A program made the translations under genes and the position numbers. A stretch of DNA of 35,097 nucleotides from Nitrosomonas halophila. GTDB lineage: Bacteria > Pseudomonadota > Gammaproteobacteria > Burkholderiales > Nitrosomonadaceae. Each line of letters begins with the position of its first letter. Positions within the stretch are counted from its first letter, which is position 1. Positions 1 to 7,783 of the stretch are shown here, one piece after another. The stretch is from NCBI RefSeq assembly GCF_900107165.1, contig NZ_FNOY01000026.1:1-35097 (forward strand), given 5' to 3'. The notes under the pieces are model-generated. The model saw nothing but the letters and a program-made list of their open reading frames with translations. It had not been told where the DNA came from and searched no databases.

Positions 1-150
1 GACTTAAAAAAACGCTACTGGGGGCGCCATTTTTGGGCGCGAGGATACTTTTGTGTAACATCAGGAGAACTGACAGAAGAAATGATTCAAAACTATTTGG
101 AGCATCATTTTGAACCTAAAGGTGATGATAATTTCAGAACCGAAAGCTAA
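1..150 (+). CDS. tnpA: IS200/IS605 family transposase TnpA, C-terminal end (partial)
   Basis: The first frame is open from base 1 to a TAA at 148-150 and gives 49 residues, so the gene starts before the window. The sequence KRYWGRHFWARGYFCVTSGE followed by a helix containing NYLEHHFEP is the typical C-terminus of Y1/HUH single-strand transposases of the IS200/IS605 family. The tyrosine in MIQNYLEHH (residue 32 of the fragment) sits where the catalytic, DNA-linking tyrosine of TnpA lies. The HUH histidine motif would be upstream of the window, so I cannot tell whether the copy is intact. The gene is followed by the structured right end of the element. Confidence 0.85.
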   Translation, partial: DLKKRYWGRHFWARGYFCVTSGELTEEMIQNYLEHHFEPKGDDNFRTES

Positions 151-230
151 ACGGGTCTTAAGACCCGTATCCTGACTTTAGTCATTGTCACTAACCCACC
201 AGCTTTAGCTGGTGGTTGTTTAGTTTTCTC
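151..230 (+). mobile_element. Right end of the IS200/IS605 element with hairpins
   Basis: Directly after the tnpA stop lies a perfect palindrome (ACGGGTCTTAAGACCCGT, 151-168). A second hairpin follows at 196-215 (CCACCAGC-TTTA-GCTGGTGG type). IS200/IS605 elements carry subterminal hairpins bound as single strands by TnpA, and this second hairpin has that look. The exact cleavage site is not evident; I place the border at roughly 225-235. The element has no terminal inverted repeats, as expected for the family. Confidence 0.65.
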
Positions 231-293
231 CTTTCCTTGATAATAGGAATATTGCGCTTATTTGGAATTTAAATATGGTAACGCAACCTGCGC

Positions 294-464
294 TCAATCC
301 ATTGATCTGGGCTTGCCTCCGCCTTCTTGATCTTCAGATGGTATTTGATGAAAAGGCTGAATGGTCTGCCCATAAGTTGATGGGTCAGGAGAGTCTGGCA
401 CGGAAGGCTTGCAAGCAACTAACGCCAGCATCATCGAAACTACCATGATGGCTTTGATTTTCAT
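294..464 (-). CDS. Small lipoprotein (56 aa), unknown function
   Basis: Reading the minus strand from the ATG at 464 to the TGA at 294 gives 56 residues: a basic start (MKIK), a hydrophobic stretch (AIMVVSMMLALVA) and Cys18 in the lipobox LVAC. The mature part is proline-, polar- and acid-rich and ends GGGKPRSMD. A strong Shine-Dalgarno AAGGAG (470-475) lies 5 bases before the ATG. Upstream are a TAAAAT -10 box (519-524) and a perfect FNR-type palindrome (546-559). Lipobox, ribosome site and promoter together make this a real gene despite its size. The product should be exported and lipid-anchored. The residue after the cysteine is Lys, not Asp, so outer-membrane sorting is likely. I recognise no family; it could be an entericidin-like stress lipoprotein, but that is a guess. 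Confidence 0.75.
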   Translation of the reverse strand: MKIKAIMVVSMMLALVACKPSVPDSPDPSTYGQTIQPFHQIPSEDQEGGGKPRSMD

Positions 465-518
465 AAATACTCCTTATAATTTGGCTATAAATCAACTGAA
501 TCTTCAAACTACAAGAGA

Positions 519-559
519 ATTTTACCTACAGCAAAAATAGAAATATTGATGCAAATCAA
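519..559 (-). promoter_or_regulatory. Class II FNR/CRP-family promoter of the small lipoprotein gene
   Basis: The palindrome TTGATGCAAATCAA (546-559) matches the FNR/ANR consensus TTGAT-N4-ATCAA at every defined base, with outer A/T extending the symmetry. On the minus strand a TAAAAT hexamer (519-524) predicts a start near 511-512. That puts the palindrome centre about 41 bases upstream, the spacing of class II activated promoters. There is no good -35 hexamer, also typical of activator-dependent promoters. The 5' leader would be about 48 bases. Confidence 0.65.
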
Positions 560-669
560 TTACGCACCAGATTTTGGTGGACAGAAGAGTAAATGGTTAC
601 ATATCATAAGGTTACATCATGATACCAATGGCACCTCAATAAATAAGAACATTAAACGCATCATCGGTC

Positions 670-699
670 TTGACATACCACCCACTCAAAGTGCAAAAT
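670..699 (+). promoter_or_regulatory. Probable sigma-70 promoter of the tRNA gene
   Basis: TTGACA (670-675), a consensus -35 box, is followed after 18 bases by CAAAAT (694-699). The predicted start is about 20 bases before the tRNA at 729. No competing promoter of this quality is visible nearby. Confidence 0.5.
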
Positions 700-728
700 G
701 CGCGTTCTATCGCATCAGCAAACGATTT

Positions 729-804
729 GGCGAATTAGCTCAGTGGTTAGAGCAGCGGAATCATAATCCGTTGGTCCGGGGTTCAAATCCCTGATTCGCC
801 ACCA
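729..804 (+). tRNA. tRNA with CAT anticodon (tRNA-Ile2 likely, or tRNA-Met)
   Basis: A complete cloverleaf of 76 bases with encoded CCA. The acceptor stem GGCGAAT pairs with ATTCGCC, the D-arm is GCTC/GAGC, the anticodon stem GCGGA/TCCGT encloses loop ATCATAA with anticodon CAT, and the T-arm is a canonical GGTTCAAATCC type. A CAT anticodon can belong to elongator Met, initiator Met or Ile2 (lysidine-modified). Initiator is excluded by the standard G-C first pair and the absence of three G-C pairs in the anticodon stem. The 8-base D loop AGTGGTTA and the TTGGTC variable region resemble E. coli tRNA-Ile2 more than its elongator tRNA-Met. Confidence 0.9.
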
Positions 805-1043
805 CAACCCACCCAATATTCGTCCACATTGGACAATGTTTTCACCCGTTCACGCATTCTGTAATTGCGTGCTCGACCAAGCGGGCAGGCACAGCAGAAA
901 CTGACTCTATCTTGTCGTCAAGAAAGTGGTTTAAACCTGACTGTGTTGCAATTTGGTGAAATTATATTGGATATCGTGTTTCCTTGTTCAGCGCTTCCTT
1001 GCCTGGGCCGATCTTCTCCGTAGTGAATTTTGCCCTCGTCAAC

Positions 1044-1748
1044 ATGAATCAAAAAAACCAAGATAAAAACAAGGATCATCGCTACCATCGTACCGGCTGG
1101 TTACGTGCGGCCGTGCTCGGAGCCAATGATGGTATCGTATCGACCGCCAGTCTGATTATCGGCGTCACTGCTGCAGGCACATCACTGGAAGATATTCTGC
1201 TGGCCGGTGTCGCCGGCCTGGTCGCCGGAGCGATGTCTATGGCGGCAGGAGAATATGTTTCGGTCAGCTCTCAGGCAGATACTGAAAAAGCCGATATCAA
1301 ACTGGAGCAGCATCACCTGTCCGAGGATCTCGAATATGAATTACAGGAATTAACCGAGATTTATATCCATCGCGGGCTTGACCAAAGCCTGGCAAGACAA
1401 GTGGCCAAACAATTGATGGCACATGATGCGCTGGGTGCACACCTGCGTGATGAACTGGGAATTAATGAGCATATCAGCGCCCGCCCGCTACAAGCAGCGC
1501 TCGCTTCTGCCGGCATGTTCACACTCGGTGCATTGATGCCACTGGCTGCCACCATCGTTGTAGATGCATCGCATATCATGCAAGCTGTTGCCCTCTCTTC
1601 TTTGATGGCTTTGGCATGTTTGGGTGCGCTGGCTGCTTACCTGGGCGGCGCCAATATCACTAGCGGTGTCTTAAGAGTAACTTTCTGGGGCATGCTTGCC
1701 ATGGCCTTAACCGCTGTGGTCGGACGCTTGTTTGGCGTCATGACTTAA
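1044..1748 (+). CDS. VIT1/CCC1 family iron/manganese transporter
   Basis: A 234-residue membrane protein of the vacuolar iron transporter family, which moves Fe2+ or Mn2+ across the membrane and in bacteria is linked to metal tolerance. The family signature GANDGIVST follows the basic N-terminus, and AMSMAAGEYVSVSSQADTE is the conserved second-helix region. An acidic cytoplasmic segment (ELQELTEIYIHRGL to RDELGI) corresponds to the metal-binding domain, followed by three hydrophobic helices. I chose the ATG at 1044 because the family begins shortly before the GANDG motif; the reading frame is open back to 984, which would add 20 residues unlike the family. Ribosome binding is weak at either start. 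The gene stands alone, convergent with the flavoprotein gene. Confidence 0.85.
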   Translation: MNQKNQDKNKDHRYHRTGWLRAAVLGANDGIVSTASLIIGVTAAGTSLEDILLAGVAGLVAGAMSMAAGEYVSVSSQADTEKADIKLEQHHLSEDLEYELQELTEIYIHRGLDQSLARQVAKQLMAHDALGAHLRDELGINEHISARPLQAALASAGMFTLGALMPLAATIVVDASHIMQAVALSSLMALACLGALAAYLGGANITSGVLRVTFWGMLAMALTAVVGRLFGVMT

Positions 1749-1872
1749 TTGATGGTTCATACAATCCGGCCCCAGTGTTCCTTGACGCCTGCCCGGGCGC
1801 GGTATCGCAAGGCCCAAGCTTAACTCGCTTTATACAGCAGCACGCAGCCGGGCATTCCAGGATAATGCCGAT

Positions 1873-3291
1873 TCAATCGAGTGCTTCAGAGTTGAGTGAT
1901 TCACAGGCAGCCAAATCGGATTCAGAACAGGCTGGCAGCTTGGTGGCAAGGTTGCGTAGTGCGGTTCGCAACCCCTCTTCCAACACAGGATGATAAAAAG
2001 GCATTCGCAATAAATCCCAAACAGTCAAAGACTGACTGATTGCCAAAGCCAGCAAATGGGCAAAATGCTCGCCAGCGGGCGTACATAATTCTGCACCGAG
2101 CAACTGGCCACTGTTTGTATCGGCATACACTCGCAAAATTCCTCGATTACGCTGCGCCGATCGGGCACGGCCCTGGTTATCAAAACTCACTTCACCTATT
2201 TGAATATTCTCCGCGGCAAGGGCTTGATACGATTGGCCGACCGTTGCAATATTTGGATCCGAGAACACGATTGTCAACGGTGTACGGCGCCTGAAACAAA
2301 CTGGTTCGTTCAGAACTGCGTTCAGGCCAGCAATATGTCCCTCATCTGCGGCCTCATGCAGCACAGGCAGGTATTGGTTCATATCCCCAGCCAGAAAAAC
2401 CGACAAATCCGCAATCTGCATCGTATTCGGATCAACCGGCGGCAGACCGCGCTCATCCAGCTGTACACCCAATGCTTCAAGACCAATATCATCAATATTT
2501 GGACGTCGCCCCAAGGCGGCAAGCACACTATCCACCTCGATTTCGGTGTCCCCTGCCCGCACAATAATCGTCTCCTCCTGTGGCCCATTTGCCAAATCGG
2601 CTTGCTCACCGAGATAAAGCGGGAACTCTGTGGACAAGAGTGATACTGCTGTTTGATTGACCACAGCATCACTGATACCCCCGATCATAGGGTGAGCGCC
2701 GAAGCCACTCACCCTCACGCCCAGTCTGGAAAGCGCCTGGGCCATTTCCAGTCCGACCGGGCCCATTCCAATTACCGCCATACGCTTTGGGAACATGTCC
2801 TGCTCGAACAAGCTATCCGTTGTCAGCAGGCGTTCACCAAAATCCCGCCAGCCAGCCGGAACGATGGGACGCGAGCCCGTTGCGACAATGATTCGCTGAG
2901 CTGAGTATTTTTCTCCGTTGACAATCACCTGATTGGGAGATAGCAAACGCGCCCGCCCTGATATGGTTCGCTCTGGTAATGCCTCGGTTGTTTTCAGCGT
3001 ACTCGCGACAAAGCCATCGCGGAGCCTACGTACCCGCTGCAAGACATGTTTAAGATCCACTTGCAGCTGCGTACCGCCAGCAATTCCAAACTCCTCGAAA
3101 TGATGACGACGATGGAACGCATTGGCAGCCTCGATCAATAACTTGGAGGGCATACACCCCACCCTGGCACAAGTTGTTCCCCATGCACCATCATTGATCA
3201 ACAGATAACTATCGGTACGCTTCCTCACTTCACGCAAAGCAGACAATCCAGCACTTCCCGCGCCGATGATGATGACTTCAACGTTTTTCAT
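1873..3291 (-). CDS. lpd: Dihydrolipoamide dehydrogenase-like flavoprotein disulfide reductase
   Basis: A 472-residue class I pyridine nucleotide-disulfide oxidoreductase. The N-terminus has the FAD motif GAGSAG (residues 10-15) and the redox pair Cys41/Cys46 in the form TTCARVGCMPSK, spaced CX4C as in Lpd and mercuric reductase. A central NAD(P) segment (VIGMGPVGLEMA) and the second FAD site (VFLAGDMN) follow. The C-terminal catalytic His-Pro lies in FYHPVLEEGL. There is no heavy-metal domain and no C-terminal cysteine pair, so it is not MerA. No 2-oxoacid dehydrogenase subunits are adjacent, so the substrate disulfide is unknown: lipoamide is the family default, another thiol carrier is possible. 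An AAAGG site lies just before the ATG. It is transcribed divergently from mdh. Confidence 0.8.
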   Translation of the reverse strand: MKNVEVIIIGAGSAGLSALREVRKRTDSYLLINDGAWGTTCARVGCMPSKLLIEAANAFHRRHHFEEFGIAGGTQLQVDLKHVLQRVRRLRDGFVASTLKTTEALPERTISGRARLLSPNQVIVNGEKYSAQRIIVATGSRPIVPAGWRDFGERLLTTDSLFEQDMFPKRMAVIGMGPVGLEMAQALSRLGVRVSGFGAHPMIGGISDAVVNQTAVSLLSTEFPLYLGEQADLANGPQEETIIVRAGDTEIEVDSVLAALGRRPNIDDIGLEALGVQLDERGLPPVDPNTMQIADLSVFLAGDMNQYLPVLHEAADEGHIAGLNAVLNEPVCFRRRTPLTIVFSDPNIATVGQSYQALAAENIQIGEVSFDNQGRARSAQRNRGILRVYADTNSGQLLGAELCTPAGEHFAHLLALAISQSLTVWDLLRMPFYHPVLEEGLRTALRNLATKLPACSESDLAACESLNSEALD

Positions 3292-3600
3292 AGGCCTTTA
3301 TCCACTCATAACCCCGACATTCCCAGTTGAACTGACTTCACATTAGCACTGGATACGCATGAAAAATAGCAACCTATTCTTTTCACCGCAATATTATGTG
3401 CGACGTGAAACAACCATCAACCGAAATTCTCAGGTCAAATTAACACAAAACTATCCACTTCATCATATCTCATTCAGTTATTTGATATTTGCCTCTTTAT
3501 CCGAGTTAAGGAATGCATTCATTTCCGCCTTAGGCAACCCATACAATCAGCCACTGCATACAGGCAGCGCCGCAGGCATGACGCTTAGCCTTCTTGTCTC
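3292..3600. other. Intergenic region between divergent lpd and mdh
   Basis: An AT-rich region between two divergent genes, presumably holding the lpd promoter. A plus-strand frame is open here but has no family resemblance and no ribosome site. I see no RNA gene or repeat. Confidence 0.5.
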
Positions 3601-3619
3601 CTCTATTTGCCGGTATAAT
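3597..3619 (+). promoter_or_regulatory. Probable mdh promoter (-10 TATAAT)
   Basis: A consensus TATAAT at 3614-3619 lies about 65 bases before the mdh ATG. Upstream hexamers (TTCTTG or TTGTCT) are poor -35 matches, so only the -10 is convincing. Confidence 0.4.
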
Positions 3620-3683
3620 TCGAGTGTGCCGCTTGAGAATTTTCTCTCCCCATCAGTAAATGTTCAAGGAGCAAGATTTAATA

Positions 3684-4667
3684 ATGCCCTCACCTATTCG
3701 TATTGCCATTACCGGTGCGGCAGGACAAATTGGCTATAGCCTGCTGTTCCGGATCGCCGCCGGAGACATGCTGGGCAATGACCAACCTGTCATCCTCCAG
3801 CTCCATGACATCCCGGAATCCGAGGATAAACTACAAGGTGTGGTAATGGAACTTCAGGACTGCGCATTCCCGCTCTTATCAGGCACCATTGCCTCCACCG
3901 ATCCGATGCAATCCTTTAATCAGGCTGATATTGCCATTCTGGTCGGCGCGCGGCCTCGTGCCAAAGGTATGGAACGCAAGGATTTACTCACCGCCAATGG
4001 TGAAATTTTCAGCGCTCAGGGTCGTGTATTAAACCAGGTTGCCAAACGCGAAGTCAAAGTATTGGTCGTCGGCAATCCGGCCAATACCAATACTTACATC
4101 ACCATGAGAAATGCGCCGGATTTATCTCCCAGTAACTTCTCGGCCATGCTTAGACTCGATCACAACCGGGCGCTATCTCAGGCTGCCATGAAGCTAGAAC
4201 AACCCGTGGGAAACATCAAAAAAATGATTGTATGGGGCAATCATTCGTCCACTCAGCTACCTGATTTGACCCATGCGGAAATCAACGGACAAAGAATTAT
4301 TGATCTGATCCATGATGCGCCCTGGATTGAAAACTACTTTATCCCCACCGTTCAAGATCGTGGCGCTGCGGTCATTGAAGCACGCGGATTATCCAGTGCG
4401 GCAAGCGCCGCCAATGCAATTATCAACCATATGCGTGACTGGATTTTTGGAACCAAAGAGAATGATTGGACCACAATGGGTGTTCTCTCGGATGGAAGTT
4501 ACGGCGTTCCGGAGGGGGTATTCTTTGGGTTTCCCGTCATTTGCCAAGATGGCCTGTGCCGCATCGTGCAGGGGCTCGAGATTACACCCAGCTACCAGGA
4601 CAAATTGAACATCACCTACCAGGAACTTCTGGAAGAACAGAACGCTATCAGGCACCTGCTGCCATAA
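3684..4667 (+). CDS. mdh: Malate dehydrogenase (NAD-dependent)
   Basis: A 327-residue enzyme interconverting malate and oxaloacetate in the TCA cycle. The N-terminus carries the Rossmann motif [33 protein letters not shown] is the substrate/NAD loop with the catalytic-site arginines. [13 protein letters not shown] and MLRLDHNRA are typical of the cytosolic-type MDH group. The proton-relay histidine lies in [13 protein letters not shown]-terminal [17 protein letters not shown] is also characteristic. The start at 3684 matches the family N-terminus and follows AAGGAG (3666-3671) at slightly long spacing. The gene stands alone and ends in a shared terminator with bcp. Confidence 0.95.
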   Translation: MPSPIRIAITGAAGQIGYSLLFRIAAGDMLGNDQPVILQLHDIPESEDKLQGVVMELQDCAFPLLSGTIASTDPMQSFNQADIAILVGARPRAKGMERKDLLTANGEIFSAQGRVLNQVAKREVKVLVVGNPANTNTYITMRNAPDLSPSNFSAMLRLDHNRALSQAAMKLEQPVGNIKKMIVWGNHSSTQLPDLTHAEINGQRIIDLIHDAPWIENYFIPTVQDRGAAVIEARGLSSAASAANAIINHMRDWIFGTKENDWTTMGVLSDGSYGVPEGVFFGFPVICQDGLCRIVQGLEITPSYQDKLNITYQELLEEQNAIRHLLP

Positions 4668-4687
4668 CAACGATTAGCAGATAAAAA

Positions 4688-4735
4688 AGCACAACGCCCT
4701 GTTGAGCGCGAATCACTCTCATGCGGTGTTGTGCT
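4688..4735. terminator. Bidirectional terminator between mdh and bcp
   Basis: AGCACAACGCC (4688-4698) pairs with GGTGTTGTGCT (4725-4735) with one G-T wobble. Read leftward the hairpin is followed by a T run (TTTTTTAT, the complement of ATAAAAAA at 4681-4688); rightward it is followed by TGATTT. It can terminate both convergent genes. Confidence 0.75.
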
Positions 4736-4759
4736 TGATTTATAGACTGACAATTAGAA

Positions 4760-5221
4760 TCAGTCAGTCAAGTCCTTGATAAAAGCCAGCACTTCTTCGG
4801 CATGTCCGGGAACTTTGACGCCCCGCCAGGCCTTGTACAATTGCCCTTGTGGGTTAAGCACAAAAGTACTCCGTTCGATTCCCCTCACTTGCTTGCCATA
4901 CATGTTTTTCATCTTCATGACCCCAAACATTTCACACGCTATTTCATCGGAATCACTGAGCAAGTGATAGGGCAGGCTATATTTCTCCCTGAATTTTTCA
5001 TGCGATTTCAGACTGTCGCGGGAAATTCCTGCGATTTCACAATCACGTTGGCGGAATTGGGGATATAAATCACGAAACTGCTGGCTTTCATTGGTGCAAC
5101 CGGGCGTATCATCCTTGGGATAGAAAAATAAAACCAGGTATTTACTTTCGACAGCAGATAGCCGGAAAACACCATCCCCGGTAGCAGCCAATTCAAAATC
5201 AGGTATTACTTCGTCATGCAT
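4760..5221 (-). CDS. bcp: Thiol peroxidase Bcp/PrxQ (peroxiredoxin)
   Basis: A 153-residue peroxiredoxin of the BCP/PrxQ type that reduces hydrogen and organic peroxides. FFYPKDDTPGCTNES contains the peroxidatic Cys42 with its conserved Thr39 and Pro40. The usual PrxQ resolving cysteine five residues later (as in TTEACDFRD) is replaced by Gln47. Candidates for another resolving cysteine are Cys61 (QRDCEIAG) and the cysteine in DEIACEMFG; otherwise the enzyme acts as a 1-Cys type. RSTFVLNPQGQLYKAWRGVK is the conserved C-terminal part. It follows ccmI on the same strand after a 171-base gap and is probably transcribed separately. Confidence 0.93.
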   Translation of the reverse strand: MHDEVIPDFELAATGDGVFRLSAVESKYLVLFFYPKDDTPGCTNESQQFRDLYPQFRQRDCEIAGISRDSLKSHEKFREKYSLPYHLLSDSDEIACEMFGVMKMKNMYGKQVRGIERSTFVLNPQGQLYKAWRGVKVPGHAEEVLAFIKDLTD

Positions 5222-5392
5222 GTAACCACTCCGATCAATTGATTGAAGAGTACCCCTAAAAATCCTTATTGCGTCACAATACGTCGCTGCCTACAAAAAT
5301 GCTCCCTTACATATCAAGCATATGCTGCATCAACACTATTTGTACTCGCCTCGTCTTGTTTAAAATTCTGAATTTTTAAAGGTACTCCGGAC

Positions 5393-6742
5393 TTAAGGAA
5401 CGATCCGATCGATGACGACGGTAACATCTTTGTCGCCAATTTTGACTGGCTGGCTATAGCCTTCCAAGTCCCCGCTGGCAGGTACAGCCTGGCCAGTTCT
5501 GCTGATTCTGGCACCAATCACGACTTCAGGGAAGCTGGACAGTTTCATAGCAGGAGTCATCGCCATACCATCGTCAAGTGTGAACGTGACCGGCAGATCC
5601 TTCGCCTGGACTCTTAAAATCGCCAAGGGCATTTTGGGCCCTTCCTTGGCTCTTGCAAATACGAAAAGCGTATCGGCAAGCGATACCCTCTCACGCAGCG
5701 ACGCATCCAACGTGACAGATCCAGAAATACTTGGTAGCCCCGAGGAAGATGGTGCGGGTGTTGGCTCGGCAGCTGCCTCTGCTTTGTCTGATTCTACCGT
5801 CGGCAGATCACTCCCGATATTCGAATTCTGTGCGAGTTGTAGTGGTCCCGATCCATCTTTAACTCTCGAGGCCAAGGCTTTCGCCTGGACAATACTCTCA
5901 TTGATTGATTGAGCAAGCTGCGACTCGGCTGGAATGATCTCCAACAATCTTTGCCAATGGATGGCAGCCTGTTCAAATTTTCCTCGTTCGAATTCTACCG
6001 TGCCAGCCAGCGCCAGTGCTTTGGGATAATCGGGATCCAATGCGAGCGCCTGAGCGATCAGCTCGGCCGGTTTACCCACCAGACTGCCGTCATTGGTCAT
6101 AGCCAATACATCAGCATAATCGCTGAGAAACTGGGGACTATCGGGAATGATCTTAACTAGCTCGGCATAGGTCGCACTGGCATCTTCAAACCGTCCCATA
6201 ATCGCATAGGTGCGCGCAAGCATCACCCATCCTTCGATATCCTCCGGGTTATCTTTAAGGCGGGCAGCCAAATTATCGATAATCGATTGAATTTCCGCAT
6301 GGCCTGGAGGCACACTCTCGGCATTATCAGACTGGAAATGTGTGGCATTCGCCAGCTGCGATTGTGGCAATAATCCTCGGCTATCGCCGATGATTGTATA
6401 AAGATAGACTGCGGTCAGCGGAACAGCCAAAACGACGATGACGGTCGCGGCAATGCCATGACGACTGGCGCGAGGCGTGCTGGCAGTTTCACTCGATGTA
6501 GACAAATCCTGCAACATGCGTTTCTGCAACTCTTGTTTGCTGGATTCATATTGCTCCTTCGAGAGAATGTCGTTACGCAAATCCTGATCCAGTTCCGCAA
6601 TTTGATCGCGGTAGATACTGATATTTGCCGCCTCCCGCTCAATTTTGTCCAGATCTTTCCTATTGTTTCTCAGCAGTGCAGGAATTACGAATAACAATGC
6701 CGCCACGATAAAAATACCGGCCACAACCCAGAATGTGGTCAT
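5393..6742 (-). CDS. ccmI: Cytochrome c biogenesis protein CcmI
   Basis: A 449-residue membrane protein that chaperones apocytochrome c to the heme-ligation complex. A first membrane helix spans about residues 5-24, a basic/acidic coiled stretch with YRDQIAELDQDL follows, and a second helix lies near 96-116. A periplasmic region with TPR-like helices (WVMLARTYAIMGRFEDASATYAEL; ALALAGTVEFERGKFEQAA) follows, and after a low-complexity linker there is a beta-rich C-terminal domain (SGSVTLDASLRERVSLADTLFVFAR). This two-module architecture is that of CcmI, equivalent to the C-terminal part of E. coli CcmH. It begins 5 bases after ccmH and is the last gene of the ccm operon. Confidence 0.92.
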   Translation of the reverse strand: MTTFWVVAGIFIVAALLFVIPALLRNNRKDLDKIEREAANISIYRDQIAELDQDLRNDILSKEQYESSKQELQKRMLQDLSTSSETASTPRASRHGIAATVIVVLAVPLTAVYLYTIIGDSRGLLPQSQLANATHFQSDNAESVPPGHAEIQSIIDNLAARLKDNPEDIEGWVMLARTYAIMGRFEDASATYAELVKIIPDSPQFLSDYADVLAMTNDGSLVGKPAELIAQALALDPDYPKALALAGTVEFERGKFEQAAIHWQRLLEIIPAESQLAQSINESIVQAKALASRVKDGSGPLQLAQNSNIGSDLPTVESDKAEAAAEPTPAPSSSGLPSISGSVTLDASLRERVSLADTLFVFARAKEGPKMPLAILRVQAKDLPVTFTLDDGMAMTPAMKLSSFPEVVIGARISRTGQAVPASGDLEGYSQPVKIGDKDVTVVIDRIVP

Positions 6743-6747
6743 ACGCT

Positions 6748-7254
6748 TTAATCCTTGTTTATTTCTTTGATAAGTGACTCAGCCTGCAAGCGCTGGTTTT
6801 CAGTTAAGGGAGATTCCGTTATTTGTGACCGACGGCGCCTGAGGTAAAGCATCAGTGCGACTGCTCCTCCCAAAAACAAAACGAATGGCCCAAACCACAA
6901 TAACCATGTCGTTGATTTGAGAGGCGGGTTATACAGCACGAAGTCGCCATAGCGCGCAACCAAGAATTCTATAATCTCATCGTCGCTTTTATTTGCACGC
7001 ATCTGCTCTCTGATTTCACGTCTCAAATCATTGGCAAAATCCGCGCGTGAACCGGCAAGGGACTCATTCTGGCAGACCAGGCAACGCAGATTCTCTGCCA
7101 GATTGACCAGACGTTTTTCCAGCTCGGGATCCTCTGCCACCGGTACCGCCTCGCTCGCCATACTCAAACCCGCCATGAATGACAGCATCAGCATTACAAG
7201 CCACTGTCTTGCGGCTGCCACAAAAGAACCATGAGCAACTAATTTAATCATCAC
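6748..7254 (-). CDS. ccmH: Cytochrome c maturation thiol oxidoreductase CcmH
   Basis: A 168-residue periplasmic, membrane-anchored protein that keeps the CXXCH cysteines of apocytochrome c reduced. An N-terminal signal/anchor (residues 17-33) precedes the diagnostic LRCLVCQNES motif (Cys58, Cys61), then the RREIREQMRANKSDDEIIEFLVARYGDFVLYNPP region. A C-terminal helix (about 118-137) ends in a basic RRRR stretch. It begins 4 bases after ccmG and partners CcmI and CcmF in heme ligation. Confidence 0.95.
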   Translation of the reverse strand: MMIKLVAHGSFVAAARQWLVMLMLSFMAGLSMASEAVPVAEDPELEKRLVNLAENLRCLVCQNESLAGSRADFANDLRREIREQMRANKSDDEIIEFLVARYGDFVLYNPPLKSTTWLLWFGPFVLFLGGAVALMLYLRRRRSQITESPLTENQRLQAESLIKEINKD

Positions 7255-7258
7255 TGTC

Positions 7259-7783
7259 TCAACTCTCGAGTTCTTTGATCAATGGAAGAATCTTGTCCTG
7301 CAGCGACTTGACCGTAACCGGGCCAATATGTTTATAGCGAATAATCCCCTCCTTATCGATCACATAAGTCTCGGGCACGCCATAAACACCATAGTCGATA
7401 CCCACTCTGCCATCTGCATCGACTATGCTCGCAGTATAAGGATTACCATATTGTTTAAGCCACTGCATGGCAGTATCGCGCTGGTCCTTATAATTGAGTC
7501 CATAAATAGGCACGATACCCAATTTGGACAACTCCACAAGCAGAGGATGCTCATCGCGGCATGCGACACACCAGGATGCCCATACATTCAGCATCCACAC
7601 TTTCCCAAGATTCTCTGTCGATGAAAGCGTCTTATCGGGATCATGCAATTGCTGCAACTGAAAAGTTGGAGCAGGCTTATCGATAAGTGGCGATGGCACC
7701 TGGCGGGGATTCAGGGTCAACCCGATCCCCAGGAAAATGACCAGGATGATAAACACTGCCAAAGGCAGCATAAAACGCATCAT
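7259..7783 (-). CDS. ccmG: Periplasmic thioredoxin-like protein CcmG/DsbE
   Basis: A 174-residue membrane-tethered thioredoxin that passes reducing power to CcmH and apocytochrome c. A single N-terminal helix (about 4-24) is followed by the thioredoxin fold. The active site is NVWASWCVACRDEHP (Cys72, Cys75), and a cis-proline lies in GVYGVPETYVIDKEG. That acidic, Pro-rich surround is typical of CcmG rather than general thioredoxins. The start overlaps the ccmF stop by 4 bases. Confidence 0.95.
   Translation of the reverse strand: MMRFMLPLAVFIILVIFLGIGLTLNPRQVPSPLIDKPAPTFQLQQLHDPDKTLSSTENLGKVWMLNVWASWCVACRDEHPLLVELSKLGIVPIYGLNYKDQRDTAMQWLKQYGNPYTASIVDADGRVGIDYGVYGVPETYVIDKEGIIRYKHIGPVTVKSLQDKILPLIKELES

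Noticed and set aside
546..794. Plus-strand 82-aa open frame
   Set aside because: It runs across the FNR box, the tRNA promoter and the tRNA itself; no family, no ribosome site.
851..871. CACGCA/TGCGTG hairpin after the tRNA as a terminator
   Set aside because: Only a 6-bp stem with a 9-base loop and no T run after it.
3359..3683. Plus-strand frame upstream of mdh
   Set aside because: It contains the mdh -10 box, lacks a ribosome site and resembles nothing.
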